Shown here: piece after piece, positions 31,485 to 39,565 of the stretch
How the letters are laid out: each line of letters opens with the position of its first letter
How positions within the stretch are numbered: position 1 is the stretch's first letter
DNA from: Amycolatopsis palatopharyngis
GTDB taxonomy: Bacteria; Actinomycetota; Actinomycetes; Mycobacteriales; Pseudonocardiaceae
Reading direction: 5' to 3'
DNA: 64,000 nucleotides
NCBI RefSeq assembly: GCF_003385185.1
Contig: NZ_PQHZ01000022.1
Location: forward strand, 1 to 64,000
Made by a program: the position numbers and the translations under genes
The notes under the pieces: model-generated
Databases searched by the model: none
Seen by the model: only the letters and a program-made list of their open reading frames with translations
What the model was told of the DNA's origin: nothing

Positions 31485-32891
31485 ATGTCCGAAACGACCA
31501 AACCCGTGCCCGTGGCACCGCCGGATCCGGATCCCCAGCCTGCCTCTGGCTGGCGTGGTCTCGTCCTCCGCCTGCACTTCTACGCCGGGGTGCTCGTCGG
31601 TCCGTTCGTCCTCGTCGCCGCACTGACCGGGGTCCTCTACGCACTGACCCCGCAACTCGAGTCCTGGATCTACGCCGACGAACTCAGCGCCACCTCGGCA
31701 ACCGAACCATTGCCTCTGTCCGAACAGGTACTCGCCGCCCAGGCCGCAGCGCCGGGGGCCGAACTGCACGCAGTCCGTCCCGCTCCCGAGCCCGGCGACA
31801 CCACCAGGGTGCTCCTCGCCGACGACCGGCTCGATTCGTCGGAGTACCGCACGATCTTCGTCGACCCAGGCACCGGGGACATCACCGGTGACCTCACCAC
31901 CTACGGCACCAGCGGCGCCCTGCCCCTGCGGATGACCCTCGACCAGCTGCACCGCAATTTGTTGCTCGGCGAACCGGGACGTCTTTACAGCGAACTCGCC
32001 GCCTCCTGGCTCTGGGTCGTCGCGCTCGGCGGCATCGTGCTCTGGGTCTCGCGCCGCCGTGGCCGCCGACCGGCCACACTGGTGCGGCCCGAACCGGGAA
32101 CGACGGGGCGCCGCCGCACGATGGGCCGCCACGGCGCGCTCGGCACCTGGGTGCTGCTCGGCGCGCTGTTCCTGTCCGCCACCGGGCTCACCTGGTCGAC
32201 CTATGCCGGGGAGAACGTCGCCGATCTGCGCGCCGCGCTGAGCTGGAGCACTCCTTCTCTCGACACCGAGGGCGCAGGCGAACACGCCGAACACGCAGAG
32301 CACGCCGGCCACGCGGCAGGCGCCGAATCGTCCACAGAGGATCCGGTGACGCAACTGGACGGCGTGCTGGCCACTGCCCGCGCGGCGGAGATCGACGCGG
32401 GGCTGATCGAGATCGCGCCGCCTGGCGGGCCGGGCGAGGCGTGGTCGGTCACCGAGATCGACCGCGGCTGGCCGACGCAGGTCGACGCGGTCGCCGTCGT
32501 CGGCGCCACCGGGCAGGTCGTCGACGAGGTGCGCTTCGCCGACTTCCCCATCGCCGCCAAGCTGGCCCGCTGGGGTATCGACGGACATATGGGTGTGCTG
32601 TTCGGCTGGCCCAACCAGCTCCTGCTCGTCGCACTCGGAGCCAGCCTTGCGACGCTCGTGGTCCTCGGTTACCGGATGTGGTGGCAGCGCAGGCCGGCCA
32701 GGACCACCGGCTTCTCCTTCGGCAGGCCGATCCCGCGCGGGCAGTGGCGCAGAGCACCACGTCTCCCACTGCTCGCCGGGCTGGCAGTGGCGGCCGTGGT
32801 GGGCTGGTTCGTGCCGTTGCTCGGGATCAGCCTGCTGGCGTTCCTCGTGATCGACATCCTCCTCGGCCGGAAGCGACTCAAGGCGCACTGA
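31485..32891 (+). CDS. PepSY-associated transmembrane protein
   Basis: This 468-aa protein has the PepSY-associated TM layout. The first helix is LRLHFYAGVLVGPFVLVAALTGVLYAL, then an external PepSY-like region (EQVLAAQAAAPGAEL). Further helices are around ELAASWLWVVALGGIVLWVSRRR, GALGTWVLLGALFLSATGLTWS, NQLLLVALGASLATLVVLGYRM and the last 40 residues. LDQLHRNLLLGEPGRLYSELAASW is a family signature. A His-rich loop, EHAEHAEHAGH, lies near residue 265-275 in the central extracytoplasmic segment. Members are often iron- or copper-regulated and may act in metal reduction or uptake. It forms a unit with the upstream membrane protein and ends 10 bp before a methyltransferase gene. Confidence 0.83.
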   Translation: MSETTKPVPVAPPDPDPQPASGWRGLVLRLHFYAGVLVGPFVLVAALTGVLYALTPQLESWIYADELSATSATEPLPLSEQVLAAQAAAPGAELHAVRPAPEPGDTTRVLLADDRLDSSEYRTIFVDPGTGDITGDLTTYGTSGALPLRMTLDQLHRNLLLGEPGRLYSELAASWLWVVALGGIVLWVSRRRGRRPATLVRPEPGTTGRRRTMGRHGALGTWVLLGALFLSATGLTWSTYAGENVADLRAALSWSTPSLDTEGAGEHAEHAEHAGHAAGAESSTEDPVTQLDGVLATARAAEIDAGLIEIAPPGGPGEAWSVTEIDRGWPTQVDAVAVVGATGQVVDEVRFADFPIAAKLARWGIDGHMGVLFGWPNQLLLVALGASLATLVVLGYRMWWQRRPARTTGFSFGRPIPRGQWRRAPRLPLLAGLAVAAVVGWFVPLLGISLLAFLVIDILLGRKRLKAH

Positions 32892-32901
32892 GGCCGCGGC
32901 G

Positions 32902-33648
32902 GTGGAAAACAGATTGGCCGGATCGTCCATGGCGGCCACACTGGCCGCCATGGACTTCGGCGATTTCGACTCGCGTGGCTACCGCACCGTGGACGTCCGC
33001 ACCGGGTACGGCGAGTGGGTTTCCAGCTACGAGGACACCGTCCAGGACACAATGGACATCGCACTGCTCGATCGGCTGACCGAGCCCTCGTGGGCCTCGG
33101 CCGAGCGGGCGCTCGACCTCGGCTGCGGCACCGGTCGCACCGGTGCCTGGCTGCGCGCACACGGTGTCCGGACGGTCGACGGCGTCGACCTCACCCCGCA
33201 GATGCTCGCCGTAGCCCGCGAACGCGGAGCCCATGACCGGTTGATCGAGGGTGACGTCACCGAGACCGGGCTCGCCTCGGGCAGCTACGACTTGTTGATC
33301 TCGTCTCTCGTGGACGAGCACCTGAGCGACCTGCGGCCGTTCTACCGGGAGGCCCGGCGGCTCGCGGCGGACAAGGCGCACTTCGTCGTCGTGGCCTTCC
33401 ATCCCCACTTCATCATGGCCACCGGAATGCCGACGCACTACCGCAGCGACACGGGTGAGGACGTCGCCATCAGCACGACGGTGCACCTGCTCAGCGACCA
33501 CGTCAGCGCCGGGCTGGACGCAGGCTGGCAGCTGGCAGAACTACGGGAGCGCGTGGTGGACGAAGAGTGGATCGCCGTCAAGCCGAAGTGGGAGCGGTTC
33601 CGTAACCACCCGGTGTCGGCCGCGTTCGTGTGGCGCAGGGAGCCCTGA
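32902..33648 (+). CDS. Class I SAM-dependent methyltransferase
   Basis: This 248-aa Rossmann methyltransferase contains ALDLGCGTGRTGAWLRAHG (motif I), then VDGVDLTPQMLAVARERG (motif II) and YDLLISSLVDEHLSDL (post-motif II). The C-terminal half, HPHFIMATGMPTHYRSD to EEWIAVKPKWERFRNHP, resembles small-molecule methyltransferases; the substrate is unknown. The GTG start at 32902 follows GAGG and lies 10 bp after the PepSY gene, so translation may be coupled. ATGs at 32929 and 32950 are alternatives. The downstream XRE/ImmA pair is on the opposite strand. Confidence 0.83.
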   Translation: MENRLAGSSMAATLAAMDFGDFDSRGYRTVDVRTGYGEWVSSYEDTVQDTMDIALLDRLTEPSWASAERALDLGCGTGRTGAWLRAHGVRTVDGVDLTPQMLAVARERGAHDRLIEGDVTETGLASGSYDLLISSLVDEHLSDLRPFYREARRLAADKAHFVVVAFHPHFIMATGMPTHYRSDTGEDVAISTTVHLLSDHVSAGLDAGWQLAELRERVVDEEWIAVKPKWERFRNHPVSAAFVWRREP

Positions 33649-33715
33649 GAGGGCGTGTCGAGAATCGCGGATTGCGAGGTAATAGTGATCCGAGTTCTCA
33701 GACAAGCACTGAACC

Positions 33716-34273
33716 TCACAGCCAGCCGAGGCGGTCGCCGAGTGCGCTCTCCACCTTCTGGTTGGTGTCCTTCGAGTCGCCGGTGTCCCTTGGCGTGACC
33801 CGGTCGAGCACGGAGGCCCACTCGAGAATGATGGTCGCCACCGTCTCCGCCTCGCGCTCGTGCTCTGTGTCGTACGACGTGCGCCGCAGCGCCCTGCGTA
33901 CGGCGTCGGGTTCGAGGTCCGGGTACTTCGAGCGCAGGGTGTCCGGCTCGACGTCCGGATAGAGGTCGGCGAGCAGGCTGTCGTCGTCCTGATCACTGCT
34001 GTGCCCGGCCAGGATGTGGCCGAGTTCGTGCAGGATTATGTGCCGCTGGTGCGACTTGCTCGTCTCCGCCTGATAGAGGATGTAGTCCGCGGTCTCGGTC
34101 GCGATCCAGACCCCGAATGGTCCAGGTACCGGAATCGGGTGCCCGAGCAGCCGGATGGGCTTACCGCGCTGCTCACCGACGCGCTTGCACAGTTCGGCGA
34201 CGTCGAGTGGAGGGCGGATGTCCAGCTCGTTCAACAGGCGCTTGCAGCGGCGCCGCAGTTGTCGTTCCCGCAC
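33716..34273 (-). CDS. ImmA/IrrE-family metallo-endopeptidase
   Basis: This 185-aa protein has the zinc protease motif HELGH (residues 82-86) within ILYQAETSKSHQRHIILHELGHILAG. The upstream GPFGVWIATETADYILYQ strand is typical of ImmA/IrrE/DUF955 peptidases, which cleave partner repressors. A downstream Asp/Glu-rich segment (SSDQDDDSLL) carries possible third metal ligands. It is encoded 80 bp after the EspR-like XRE gene on the same strand. In phage, mobile-element and actinomycete loci such pairs act as regulator and protease. Here the cleavage target is presumably the XRE partner or another protein; this is an inference. Confidence 0.82.
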   Translation of the reverse strand: MRERQLRRRCKRLLNELDIRPPLDVAELCKRVGEQRGKPIRLLGHPIPVPGPFGVWIATETADYILYQAETSKSHQRHIILHELGHILAGHSSDQDDDSLLADLYPDVEPDTLRSKYPDLEPDAVRRALRRTSYDTEHEREAETVATIILEWASVLDRVTPRDTGDSKDTNQKVESALGDRLGWL

Positions 34274-34353
34274 CGTTCATCACCCCTGCTTCGCCGCTTC
34301 GTCGTCGTAAACCGTAGCGGTTCCGGCCGGGGCTGGTTAAGGCCGAGTGGGAA

Positions 34354-34815
34354 TTACTCGCCAGGTGCGTCCGGACGCGCGGCCTGCTCCTCGCGGTAGA
34401 CCACGTCGAGCAGTTCCATCACCAGCCTGCGTCGCCCCGGTGAGAGCTCCCCGGCGCGCATCGCCATGAACTGGGCCTCGCTACTGCCGGCGATCTCGTT
34501 CAGCCTGGCCTGCTCTGACTTGAGTGTCGCCAGCTGCTGATCGACCCGATCGGTGACCTCGTCGTCGAAGAAGTAACTGACCGGGACGCCGAAGAAGCCC
34601 GCGAGCGCCTGCAGGTGCTTGAATGTCGGGTTGTCCTTCTTCGCCTTGCGCAGTTGCCAGATGTAGCTCTGCGAGATCTTCACCTCGCCCTGCGCCGTGA
34701 TCGCGGCCGCGACCTGCTCGTTGCTGTATTCCTGCCCGTCACGTGGCGTCTTGTTGACAAAGAGGTGGTTGAGCTTGCTGGCCAACGTCCGACCCGCGCC
34801 TGCCTCGTCGACCAT
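34354..34815 (-). CDS. XRE-family regulator, EspR-like
   Basis: This 153-aa protein starts LASKLNHLFVNKTPRDGQEYSNEQVAAAI, then VKISQSYIWQLRKAKKDNPTFKHLQALAGFFGVPVSYFFDDE. The order and spacing closely resemble mycobacterial EspR, a helix-turn-helix protein that binds DNA as dimers of dimers and controls ESX-1 and cell-wall genes. The C-terminal 60 residues form helices that would support oligomerisation. The adjacent ImmA/IrrE peptidase gene (33716-34273) suggests proteolytic control. It is divergent from the AfsR/SARP gene across 520 bp, so it is a candidate regulator of that locus. No ESX genes lie in the window. Confidence 0.82.
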   Translation of the reverse strand: MVDEAGAGRTLASKLNHLFVNKTPRDGQEYSNEQVAAAITAQGEVKISQSYIWQLRKAKKDNPTFKHLQALAGFFGVPVSYFFDDEVTDRVDQQLATLKSEQARLNEIAGSSEAQFMAMRAGELSPGRRRLVMELLDVVYREEQAARPDAPGE

Positions 34816-35335
34816 CGTGAACTCCCCATGTCACCGGCGGGTCTCCACTCATGGAAACGACCGTCCGAGTTTTTACTTCTCTGTTGGTTGAAACCCTCGC
34901 GGGTCCAGTCTAGGCTCTTCGCGTACCCGGCTCCACTCGTGTGAAGCAGTTGGGTGGCAATCCTCTGCACAGGAGTGCGAGCCGCCACCCCCGGTCCTGG
35001 GGGTCCGGGGGAGGTATGGCTGGGTGCCGCGTGCTGACGGGGTGCCTGTGATTCGGCCGAACAGGCCGTGCTGCACAGGCACCCCGGCTCGGCGTTTCGA
35101 TCCGCTCCCGCGTTCTGTGCGACAGTTGTTCATCGGTAGTTGTTTTCGAATGTTCAACTGTTCTGCGGCAGGTCAGGCGCTACGTACGCGCTACAGGAGT
35201 GTGTTAGTCGCCGCGCAATAGGTGAATTTTGCCGAATGGTGAAAATGACCGACCGGAGTTGCTTGATTTCCTGCCGTTGAACCTCGATGCTGTGCGCACT
35301 GTGGGAACATGACCGTTCGCGCAGCTAGCTGGTAA
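34816..35335. other. Divergent control region between the EspR-like and SARP genes
   Basis: No convincing gene is seen in 520 bp. It contains the long perfect inverted repeat described at 35039-35085 and AT-rich DNA around 34866-34890 and 35130-35160, which are likely promoter segments. The region just before the SARP start (GTGAATTTTGCCGAATGG, 35219-35236) is also AT-richer than average. Confidence 0.45.
35039..35085. promoter_or_regulatory. Long hairpin in the SARP leader region
   Basis: A perfect 12-bp inverted repeat (GGGGTGCCTGTG / CACAGGCACCCC) surrounds a 23-base loop, about 250 bp upstream of the SARP start. It could be a terminator, an attenuator or a protein-binding site; the sequence does not decide. 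Confidence 0.5.
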
Positions 35336-38300
35336 GTGAGCAACTTTCACACGGCGGGGGTGCGTGTGCGATACGGCATTCTCGGATCCACTCTTGTCTC
35401 GGGCGCATCCGTCGGTCCGCGACAGGTCCGCACTGTCCTCGCTGTGCTGCTGAGCAGTCCGAACCAACCGGTGACCACGGAGATGCTCGCGGCCGAACTC
35501 TGGCGCGGTCCAGCCCCCGGCTCCAGCGGCGCCGTGTTGCAGGGCCGCATCTCCACACTGCGCAAGTTGCTCTGCCCAGAACTGCCCGCCCGTTCCCCGC
35601 GGCAACTCATTCGCACCAGGCAGGGCTGTTACACCCTGATGCTCGACGACGCGGAACTCGACGCCACCGAGTTCCTCCGGCTCACCGAGGCAGGCCGGAA
35701 GGCCGCCGCCCAGGGCGATCTTCCCCAGGCAAGCCGGCACCTGCGAGCGGGGCTGGCACTGTGGCGCGGTAAAGCGTTGCAGGACACCGGCAGGGGACCA
35801 CTGCTGTCCGGTTACGCCGGTGTCCTGGAACAGCACAAACTGGCGGCTCTGGAACAGCGCTTCGAGATCGACATCGCACTCGGCGATCTCACCGGCGCCA
35901 TCAGCGGCCTCACCGAGCAGCTCACGCACGATCCGGCGCAAGAGAACTTCGCCGCGCTACTCATCGAGGCGCTCGTCGCGGCGGGCAGGGGCGCCGCCGC
36001 GCGAGACGTGTTCGAGAACACCAGGATCGCGCTCGACGCCGTCGGTGTCCTGCCCGGAACAAGACTGGAGCAGGCGGCGGGACGTCTGCTCCCCGAACCG
36101 CCTGCTGTGCCACTGGCCCATGGTGGCGAACGCACGAGAACAGGCCAGGGCACAGCCGGATACGGCGGGGGTGCCGCTTGTCCCGCACAGGTCCCCGCGC
36201 AACTGCCCGACTTCACCGGCCGTGGTGAGTTGCTGGAACGCATCCGCGGCGAACTCACCGGACGCGGGCCGCGCCTCGTCGTGCTGAGCGGGCCGGGCGG
36301 GATCGGCAAGAGCACGCTCGCGATCCGCTCCGCGCACCTGCTCCGCAGAGAGTTCGGCGACGGCCAGGTGGTGGCCGATCTCGCCACCGAGCCCGGCCAG
36401 CCGAGCGAGGTGTTACGCAGATTCCTGCTCGCCATCGGCGAGGCCGAGGAGACGATCCCGCACGGATTCGTCGAACGTCAGCAACTCTGGCGCAGCCGGA
36501 CGGCCGATGCGACCGTGCTCGTGCTGCTGGACGACGCGAGGGACGAAGGTCAGGTGCGCGCTTTGCTGCCCGCGGGCGAGGAATGCGGAGTACTGGTCAC
36601 GTCACGGCGGCGGATGCTCGGCCTCGCCGGGGCGAAAACCATTCCGGTTGCGGCGTTCGCCGAGCAGGACGCCTGGCAACTGCTGTCCGGGATCGCCGGG
36701 CGGGAGCGGGTCGTCGCCGAGCCCGAGGCCGCGCGAAAGTTGCTGCGGATGTGCGCGGGACTGCCGCTGGCCGTGCGCATTGTCGGCGCCAAACTCGCGG
36801 CTCGTCCACATGAGACACTGGTGGAGCTGGCCGACCGGATCGGCGCGGGCCGGTCCCGGCTGGCGGAGATGCGCGCTGGCGATCTCGACGTACGAGCCAC
36901 GATCGAACTCAGCTACGCCGAATGTGCCGAACGAACCAGGCAGGCCTTCAGGCTCCTGGGCACGGTGCGTCTGCCTGCCGTGTCCAGGGCCGCGGTCGCC
37001 ACCCTCCTCGGAGTGGACCGCGCCACCGGAGCCGAGGTCGCCGAATCTCTCGTCGAAGCCCAGCTGCTGCAGGTCGCAGGCCGCGACGCCTTCGGTGAGC
37101 TGCGGTACCAGTTGCACGACCTCATCGCCGAGTTCGCCGAGGAGAAGTCCAGGACAGAGGATTCCGAGCAGGTGCGCGACGCCGCGCTGTCCGCGATGAT
37201 CATCCACTACCTCGAGGCGGTGAACGCGGGTTGCGGCAGGCGATATCCAGCCCGCTGGTGCATGGCCGAGGCGGACAACGTGCTCGTCGCCGTCTACGCC
37301 GCGTTGGAGCGTGGGTGGTGGGAACGCGCCTGGCAGCTGGCCGACGCCTTCGCCGAACTCGCGACCGTGCGGCCGGGTTCGGCCTCGGCCCGCAACGTCA
37401 CCGTGCTCGCTGTCTGGGCGGGCAGGTGCTCAGGTGACCCGAGGGCCGAGGCCCGCAGTCTGCGCAGGCTCGGCGAACTGCACTGGCAGCAGATGAAGGT
37501 GGGCAGCGCGATGCGCTACCTGTCCGCTGCCGCACAGCGCTACCGCGACCTCGGAGATCAGGTGGAGCTTGCCAGGACGCTCGTAGCCGAATCCGACGTG
37601 CTGGCCGAGACCGGCAGGGTCCGCGAGGCCAGGACCCGGCTCGGTACCGCCATCGAGGTCGCCCAGGCCGCGGGCGACGATCGTACGCAGGCCGCGGCGC
37701 TGGACGAGTTGGGCGGCGTGCACTCCGACGCGGGCGAGTTCGCGGCGGCGGAGCGCTGTTTCGCCGAGGCGCTGCGGTTGTCCAGCGGGGTGGGCGACGA
37801 GCGGGCCAGGGTGAGCGTGCTCAAACGTCTGGCCGACGTGCTCCGCAGAGCGGGCCACTACGACCGCGCCGTCACGTTGCTGGACGAGGCACTGGCCATG
37901 GCGCGGGCTGCGGGCGACGCGCACTGGGAGGCCCATGCGCTGCGCAGCCTCGGCGAGGTCCAGCGTTTCCAGGGGGACACGGGCAAAGCCCGGACCAGCC
38001 TCGTCCGCTCGCTCGAACTCTTCACCGAACACGGGCATCGCCATGCGGTCGCGTATTCTCTGCGCAGCCTTGGGGATTTGCAGGCTCAGGTCCGGGAACA
38101 TGAGCAGTCGGCGGAGAGCCTGAACCGGTGCAAATCGATGTTCGAGGCGCTCGGCGATCGTCGCGGGCAGGCATACACACTGCGGAGTCTCGGCGGGCTG
38201 TACGTTCGAACCGGCCGGTGGCGGGAAGCCGAACGATCCCTTCGCGCGGCACTGGCGATCTTCGACGACCTGTCGATGCCTTGGTACAGCCAGGATGCGG

Positions 38301-38344
38301 CCAGGGCGCTGGCCAGAACCCGCAGCTGGTCCAGTGCGAGCTGA
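35336..38344 (+). CDS. AfsR/SARP-family transcriptional regulator, NB-ARC and TPR type
   Basis: This 1002-aa protein has an N-terminal SARP module. It consists of a winged helix (RYGILGSTLV, VLLSSPNQPVTTEMLAAELWRG, GAVLQGRISTLRKLL) and a bacterial transcription activation domain (about 95-250). An NB-ARC-type ATPase follows, with P-loop GPGGIGKST near residue 320, VLVLLDDARDE (Walker B-like) and SRRR (sensor). The C-terminal 400 residues are TPR repeats. AfsR-type proteins switch on secondary metabolism or differentiation genes and may be phosphorylated by kinases. No PKS or NRPS genes lie in the window, so the targets are elsewhere or are the two hydrolase genes directly downstream. The start GTG at 35336 lacks a strong ribosome-binding site and a GTG at 35360 (VRVRYGILG) is an alternative. 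Confidence 0.9.
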   Translation: MSNFHTAGVRVRYGILGSTLVSGASVGPRQVRTVLAVLLSSPNQPVTTEMLAAELWRGPAPGSSGAVLQGRISTLRKLLCPELPARSPRQLIRTRQGCYTLMLDDAELDATEFLRLTEAGRKAAAQGDLPQASRHLRAGLALWRGKALQDTGRGPLLSGYAGVLEQHKLAALEQRFEIDIALGDLTGAISGLTEQLTHDPAQENFAALLIEALVAAGRGAAARDVFENTRIALDAVGVLPGTRLEQAAGRLLPEPPAVPLAHGGERTRTGQGTAGYGGGAACPAQVPAQLPDFTGRGELLERIRGELTGRGPRLVVLSGPGGIGKSTLAIRSAHLLRREFGDGQVVADLATEPGQPSEVLRRFLLAIGEAEETIPHGFVERQQLWRSRTADATVLVLLDDARDEGQVRALLPAGEECGVLVTSRRRMLGLAGAKTIPVAAFAEQDAWQLLSGIAGRERVVAEPEAARKLLRMCAGLPLAVRIVGAKLAARPHETLVELADRIGAGRSRLAEMRAGDLDVRATIELSYAECAERTRQAFRLLGTVRLPAVSRAAVATLLGVDRATGAEVAESLVEAQLLQVAGRDAFGELRYQLHDLIAEFAEEKSRTEDSEQVRDAALSAMIIHYLEAVNAGCGRRYPARWCMAEADNVLVAVYAALERGWWERAWQLADAFAELATVRPGSASARNVTVLAVWAGRCSGDPRAEARSLRRLGELHWQQMKVGSAMRYLSAAAQRYRDLGDQVELARTLVAESDVLAETGRVREARTRLGTAIEVAQAAGDDRTQAAALDELGGVHSDAGEFAAAERCFAEALRLSSGVGDERARVSVLKRLADVLRRAGHYDRAVTLLDEALAMARAAGDAHWEAHALRSLGEVQRFQGDTGKARTSLVRSLELFTEHGHRHAVAYSLRSLGDLQAQVREHEQSAESLNRCKSMFEALGDRRGQAYTLRSLGGLYVRTGRWREAERSLRAALAIFDDLSMPWYSQDAARALARTRSWSSAS

Positions 38345-38496
38345 CCGGTTTCCATACGTGAATCCATAAATTAAACCAACGTCGGTCCGAGCTGGTTTTT
38401 CGATTGTTTTGGCCGCTTTATTCTTTCCTGCCGGATGGCCGTAGTACGCATTTTCTCCGGTAGATATGTCCTATCCGCTTCGTGAGGAGAGGGCAA

Positions 38497-39546
38497 ATGA
38501 GAGTAAGTCGTTCAATGCAGCACAGGGTGCGGGTGGCGGGAGTCGCGACAGTCCTCATAGGATTGCTGTGTGCGGGAAGCCCGACGGCGGCGGCGCAGTC
38601 GTCCGCGCCGCCGCACGAGTCAGCCACCACCCGGTCCGAGGCCGGGATCGCAGGTCATCCCACAGCCGACCTGAAACTGACGCGGACGGACATTCTTACC
38701 CGGGCACAGAGCTGGATCGATGAGCGGGTGCCGTACAGCCAGAGCAGGTGGCACACCAACCAGTTCGGTCGCTACCGCCAGGACTGCTCCGGATACGTCT
38801 CGATGGCCTGGGGGCTCAAGAACGTCCGCTGGACCGGCAACATTATGGAGGTGGCCACCAGGATCAGTAAGTCCAACCTGCTTCCCGGTGACGCGCTCTG
38901 GTTGCACTCGAGCGGTACCCAGCACATCGCGCTGTTCGTCCGCTGGGCGGACTCGGGCAAGACCAAGGCCGTGGTCCGCGAGGAGTATCGGACCGGAACC
39001 GTTGCCTCCCAGCGCACTTGGTCGGCAAGCAGGACCGCGAGCTTCAACGCCATCCGCTACAACAACGTGATCGAGGGTGACGCGAAGACCTGCGCGGTGG
39101 TGAACGAGAACCACACCTCCTACCCGCAGCTCGCCGAGGGGGCAAAGGGGGAACTGGTCAAGGCGGCCCAGTGCCTGCTTGCCGGAGCCGGGTTCAACAC
39201 GGGCACAGACGGCCCGAGTGGCACCTTCGACGCTACGACGACCAGCGCCGTCAAGCAGTACCAGACCAAGGTCGGCCTGACCTCGGACGGCACCGTGGAC
39301 ACACACACCTGGACGGCACTGTTGTCGCGGGGCAGCACACCGACCGTGCAGGACGGATCGACGGGCAGTGCGGTGAGCAGGGTGCAGCGATCGCTCAACG
39401 CCGCGACGAACGCGGGGCTCGGCGTCGACGGTCAGTTCGGCCCGAAGACCGCCGCAGCGGTGAAGAGCTACCAGTCCTCGCGCGACCTCGGCGCTGACGG
39501 AATCGTCGGACCGAACACCTGGGCGGCTCTGCAGGCGGGCAAGTGA
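38497..39546 (+). CDS. Secreted NlpC/P60-like hydrolase with two peptidoglycan-binding domains
   Basis: The ATG at 38497 follows GAGGAGAGGG. The 349-aa product has a signal peptide (VAGVATVLIGLLCAGSPTAAAQ). A cysteine-peptidase-like domain follows, with QDCSGYVSMAWGL (Cys97) and THIALF-type His (GTQHIALFVRW, His143), the Cys-His pair of NlpC/P60 or CHAP folds. Two PG_binding_1 domains come next (about residues 215-270 and 280-349). It probably cleaves peptide bonds in cell-wall peptidoglycan. The tail (HTWTALLSRGSTP to the end) is about 82% identical to that of the next protein. It follows the SARP gene by 152 bp. Confidence 0.85.
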   Translation: MRVSRSMQHRVRVAGVATVLIGLLCAGSPTAAAQSSAPPHESATTRSEAGIAGHPTADLKLTRTDILTRAQSWIDERVPYSQSRWHTNQFGRYRQDCSGYVSMAWGLKNVRWTGNIMEVATRISKSNLLPGDALWLHSSGTQHIALFVRWADSGKTKAVVREEYRTGTVASQRTWSASRTASFNAIRYNNVIEGDAKTCAVVNENHTSYPQLAEGAKGELVKAAQCLLAGAGFNTGTDGPSGTFDATTTSAVKQYQTKVGLTSDGTVDTHTWTALLSRGSTPTVQDGSTGSAVSRVQRSLNAATNAGLGVDGQFGPKTAAAVKSYQSSRDLGADGIVGPNTWAALQAGK

Positions 39547-39565
39547 CCACGGAAGGGAGAAGGGC

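Noticed and set aside
31194..32951. Leftward 585-codon frame across the PepSY gene
   Set aside because: It is antisense to a well-supported membrane protein and shows no domain.
38345..38496. c-di-AMP (ydaO-type) riboswitch before the NlpC/P60-like gene
   Set aside because: Such riboswitches precede wall-hydrolase genes in actinomycetes, but the 152-bp gap shows none of the conserved segments I would expect and is too short for the usual leader.
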